Below are positions 37,256 through 39,125 of a DNA stretch of 39,125 bases, one piece after another; positions within the stretch are counted from its first letter, which is position 1; each line of letters starts with the position of its first letter. Both the position numbers and the translations under genes were made by a program. Source of the DNA: a virus; IMG/VR virus record IMGVR_UViG_3300025846_000007, positions 1 through 39,125 of that record. One strand, given 5' to 3'. The notes beneath the pieces were generated by a model. That model ran no database searches. It had not been told where the DNA came from and saw only the letters and a list, made by a program, of their open reading frames with translations.

Positions 37256-37573
37256 TTAATCCGCGTTGTCGCGTTCTGACTCGCCGCGAAGTCGCGCACG
37301 TTCCTGCAATTTATCCTGATTCCGGTCACACCAGTCGGCGAGTTTGTCGAGGTTGCTTTTGCGAATCCCCTTCAGTAGCACGACCGCGTGCTGAATGTCT
37401 CCCTGAGTCGCGGACTCCAAAGCCTCTACAATCTCGACAATATCTTGCTCCGCCGATTCGACAATGATGTCATGGGCCTCGGTGGTGTATTCTTCAAGGA
37501 ACTCATCCCACGCGAGCCAGTGCTCCGTTCCGTCCTCGAAATCGTTGTCGGTGACGCCGGGGGGATAGCTCAT
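37256..37573 (-). CDS. Unknown acidic early protein
   Basis: From the ATG at 37573, after GGAGGTGAAATA, the product has 105 residues. It is acidic (EDGTEHWLAWDEFLEEYTTEAHD) with a C-terminal helical and basic part (LLKGIRKSNLDKLADWCDRNQDKLQERARLRG). The ATG overlaps the stop of the RHH gene (TAATG). It might be a partner of the RHH protein, as acidic proteins often are, but this is speculative. Confidence 0.68.
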   Translation of the reverse strand: MSYPPGVTDNDFEDGTEHWLAWDEFLEEYTTEAHDIIVESAEQDIVEIVEALESATQGDIQHAVVLLKGIRKSNLDKLADWCDRNQDKLQERARLRGESERDNAD

Positions 37574-37743
37574 TATTTCACCTCCATCCGGGCCATCAAA
37601 TCCCTCATTGCCGACCGAATAAACGCGGACAGACTCAGGTCGTATTGCGCGGCGACAGATTCGCATCGCGTTTTAAGCTTGGGCGGGCACTGGAATGTAA
37701 TCGGGATGTTGGCCCGAACGACGTTTTTCGTTGTCTTTGACAT
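37573..37743 (-). CDS. Ribbon-helix-helix transcription regulator
   Basis: The 56-residue product reads as a compact RHH domain: the strand VRANIPITFQCP, helix 1 (KLKTRCESVAAQY), the turn DLSLS and helix 2 (FIRSAMRDLMARM). This is the Arc/MetJ/CopG fold, which binds palindromic DNA as dimers. Its promoter region holds a perfect eight-base inverted repeat (37763-37794) around the -35 box, so autoregulation is likely. It lies near the promoter end of the early block. Confidence 0.8.
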   Translation of the reverse strand: MSKTTKNVVRANIPITFQCPPKLKTRCESVAAQYDLSLSAFIRSAMRDLMARMEVK

Positions 37744-37762
37744 GGCGGTATCCTACAGCTTG

Positions 37763-37794
37763 TTTATTGCGTGTCAACGGTAGAATGCAATAAA
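37763..37794 (-). promoter_or_regulatory. Candidate operator and promoter of the RHH gene
   Basis: TTTATTGC (37763-37770) and GCAATAAA (37787-37794) are perfect inverted repeats separated by 16 bases. Between them, on the minus strand, lies TTGACA (37772-37777), a full-consensus -35 box. A TAGGAT sequence 16 bases downstream could serve as the -10. The repeat overlaps the end of the preceding gene. Regulation by the RHH protein is inferred. Confidence 0.6.
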
Positions 37795-37979
37795 TCTTTA
37801 GTAATTTTACGGGGTCGCGTTTCCCCCCTCGCTCCCGGCCGGGGCCTGCTCGCATTCAGCCGCGCCGCCGCCGTTTTCGCCGCTGATTTGACCTGCCCGG
37901 CGCGGCGAGTGTGGGCGGACAAAACGGCCGCGATGATCGCGGGGGATACGCCGGGGATTGTTAGGGGTTTGTGTTTCAT
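37764..37979 (-). CDS. Small basic protein
   Basis: The ATG follows GGAAGAGGAATC. The 71-residue product is basic, beginning MKHKPLTIPGVSPAIIAAVLSAHTRR. It has an Ala/Lys/Arg-rich second half (AAKTAAARLNASRPRPGARGETRPRK) that resembles DNA-binding tails, and a hydrophobic P-G-V-S-P-A helix start. The stop lies inside the RHH operator. Function unknown. Confidence 0.7.
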   Translation of the reverse strand: MKHKPLTIPGVSPAIIAAVLSAHTRRAGQVKSAAKTAAARLNASRPRPGARGETRPRKITKDLLHSTVDTQ

Positions 37980-38131
37980 GATTCCTCTTCCGTGGTTAGA
38001 ATTTCGTCGGGCGACACCCAGCCCATAACTGCCGCAACAAGGCGGTTTTGGTAGTGGAAGTTTTTGTCGGCCGCTTCTGCATTCAATCGGGCCATGCGGT
38101 CGCGGTCTGGTTCGTTTTGCGTGGGGTCCAT
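37976..38131 (-). CDS. Small unknown protein
   Basis: The 51 residues run from MDPTQNEPDRDRMARLNAEA to DEILTTEEES. The ATG at 38131 lies just after a GGCC element (38142-38163) and the stop overlaps the next ATG (ATGA). The protein is acidic at its C-terminus and helical in the middle (ARLNAEAADKNFHYQNRLVAAVMGW). Gene-like spacing and overlaps support it. Confidence 0.65.
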   Translation of the reverse strand: MDPTQNEPDRDRMARLNAEAADKNFHYQNRLVAAVMGWVSPDEILTTEEES

Positions 38132-38141
38132 AATCATTCCG

Positions 38142-38163
38142 TTTCTGGCCGGGCTGGGCCGTA
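38142..38163 (-). repeat. Recurring GGCC element, degenerate copy 4
   Basis: TTTCTGGCCGGGCTGGGCCGTA on the plus strand keeps the flank TTTCTGGCC of copy 3 and the final GGCC-GTA, with a longer loop. It lies 11 bases upstream of the ATG at 38131. A further diverged version (TTTTCTGGCC at 38434-38443, then TGGCTGGCCGG) precedes the gene at 38423. Confidence 0.5.
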
Positions 38164-38165
38164 CA

Positions 38166-38423
38166 TTACATCGGGATTTCTTCGGCTCCGCACCGCGCGC
38201 AATGCGTTACAGTCGCCGCCAGTCTCGCCGCATCCTCTGCGACGAATCGTAATAGGCGATGCTGGCTCAAAGATGCGTCGGTAATGCGCGCCGCCTTCTG
38301 CAATGCAAGTTTTTCCTCAAGCGTGCTCGCCGCTCTCGCCGCTTTTGAGAACTCGGCTTCCATCGCCGCTAGTGCCTTGTAGCAAGCGTCCCAAGTTGGC
38401 TCAGTTGTTTCAGTCGTTTCCAT
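38166..38423 (-). CDS. Helical protein with terminal Cys pair
   Basis: The 85-residue product starts METTETTEPTW, continues as a long helix (AMEAEFSKAARAASTLEEKLALQKAARITDASLSQHRLLRFVAEDAARLAATV), and ends HCARCGAEEIPM. The coiled coil plus CxxC resembles small phage adaptor proteins. Function unknown. Confidence 0.7.
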   Translation of the reverse strand: METTETTEPTWDACYKALAAMEAEFSKAARAASTLEEKLALQKAARITDASLSQHRLLRFVAEDAARLAATVTHCARCGAEEIPM

Positions 38424-38474
38424 GATCGTTTGGTTTTCTGGCCGTGTTTTGGCTGGCCGGGCCGTGGGGGTTGG

Positions 38475-38726
38475 TTATTTGTGGGCAAACGACGCCATTC
38501 CAAATGTCGCGGTGCCAGGCCGATTTGATCGGCGAGCAGTCCAGCGAACAAAATGCTCGCCTGCGAGTGGTGCCGGGGGCGTCAACGTTTCCGCGAATTT
38601 TTGAACGTCCGCCCGCGATCCCATTTGCTCCGCGATCACCACTGCGTCTCGGCTCATTAGCTGGTGGCAGTCGGGGGAGAGTCTTACCAAATACTCAAAC
38701 GTCGCGAGAATATCAAAGTTTCTCAT
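38475..38726 (-). CDS. Unknown early protein
   Basis: From the ATG at 38726, after GAACGAGACA, the product has 83 residues beginning MRNFDILATFEYLVRLSPDC. A longer version starting with GTG at 38765 lacks a ribosome binding site. Helical N-terminal half, basic C-terminus; no motif recognised. Confidence 0.65.
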   Translation of the reverse strand: MRNFDILATFEYLVRLSPDCHQLMSRDAVVIAEQMGSRADVQKFAETLTPPAPLAGEHFVRWTARRSNRPGTATFGMASFAHK

Positions 38727-38796
38727 TGTCTCGTTCCATTTCTGCCTTTCGGCGTTAAAAGCCACCGGCCGGAGTTTATCCCGGCCGGGGGTGAGT

Positions 38797-39045
38797 TCAC
38801 TTCGACAAAAACAGGCCGATCAGTTCACTAAAACCGACGATAAACTCTCCGCTCGTCGGGGCAGTCTCCCCGTCCAGTTCGACACCATTCTGAATCATCA
38901 CACCGCGCGGGCAGCGCGAAAGGAATACGTCCCGATCCACGATGATTGAACCGGATCGCACGCCCTGCACCGAGTAGCCGTCTTGGTTCAGCCCATCGCA
39001 CAGGACGCGAAAGTTTCCGTTTGATAGATTCCGGTACGTTGTCAT
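38797..39045 (-). CDS. First early gene, unknown protein
   Basis: From the ATG at 39045 the product has 82 residues (MTTYRNLSNGNFRVLCDGLN...); an ATG at 39054 is also possible. It is probably a beta-rich small protein (GVRSGSIIVDRDVFLSRC, GEFIVGFSELIGLFL). It is the first gene after the early promoter at 108-136, with a leader of about 50 bases containing the UUCG hairpin. First-expressed small phage genes often act on host functions, but nothing in the sequence shows this. Confidence 0.7.
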   Translation of the reverse strand: MTTYRNLSNGNFRVLCDGLNQDGYSVQGVRSGSIIVDRDVFLSRCPRGVMIQNGVELDGETAPTSGEFIVGFSELIGLFLSK

Positions 39046-39125
39046 GATCCTCATTCCGTTTCTGTCCCGAAGGACGTTTGTTCTGTTCCTTAACTCAACT
39101 TCCAAACTATAGACCCAACATGTTC
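38999..39125. repeat. Terminal direct repeat, right copy
   Basis: This is the second copy of the 1-127 sequence. Collapsing the two gives a unique genome of 38,998 bp. The minus-strand gene ending at 38797 begins in this copy, and its promoter is complete only when the sequence is continued into base 128 and beyond. Confidence 0.95.

Overview
The window is a complete tailed-phage genome assembled as a circle. The first 127 bases are repeated exactly at the end (1-127 = 38999-39125), so the unique length is 38,998 bp. An early-promoter -10 box and a gene both continue correctly across the junction. The head and tail genes (HK97-type portal, prohead protease and capsid; tape measure with a frameshifted chaperone pair) indicate a siphovirus. 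I see no integrase, CI-type lysogeny region or partition system, so a lytic life cycle is the simplest reading, though not proven. Shine-Dalgarno sequences (AGGAG, GGAGG) and sigma70-like promoters point to a bacterial host. Nothing identifies the host further.

Layout. 128-537 is an intergenic control region with divergent promoters. A minus-strand early promoter (108-136) fires leftward across the contig junction. A plus-strand promoter (235-262) drives a probable structured RNA of about 200 nt that carries a shortened tRNA-like element and ends at a strong terminator (425-471). An HNH gene follows on the minus strand (538-900), then about 600 bp without a convincing gene. The plus-strand late block runs from 1497 to 22612: small leader genes including a candidate regulator; membrane genes that may form the lysis cassette; adhesion or fibre-like genes (3964-6217); an HNH gene and a candidate cos region (6220-6930); terminase, portal, protease and capsid; head-completion and neck genes; tail tube, frameshifted chaperones, tape measure and distal tail genes. 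Two related glycosyltransferase-like genes, one fused to a methyltransferase domain, sit among the head genes.

The minus-strand early block runs from 39045 down to 22614 and converges on the late block with a single base between stop codons. From its promoter end it encodes small unknown proteins, a ribbon-helix-helix regulator, RecE-like nuclease, RecT annealing protein, an SSB-like protein, a replication initiator-like protein (DUF1376 type) with repeats inside the gene, a DnaB-type helicase, a DNA methyltransferase, a KGG-type protein and a RusA resolvase. It ends in a long run of overlapping small genes, many cysteine-rich, with several recent-looking duplications, a Lar-like protein and a terminal HTH regulator.

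The most notable points are: (1) interleaved inverted repeats in the leader of the replication operon, just after a near-consensus promoter; (2) the RNA with a tRNA-like domain; (3) a recurring GGCC-loop-GGCC element just upstream of several early genes; (4) the glycosyltransferase and methyltransferase-glycosyltransferase pair in the head module; (5) the cluster of duplicated small Cys-rich proteins; and (6) no recognisable endolysin.
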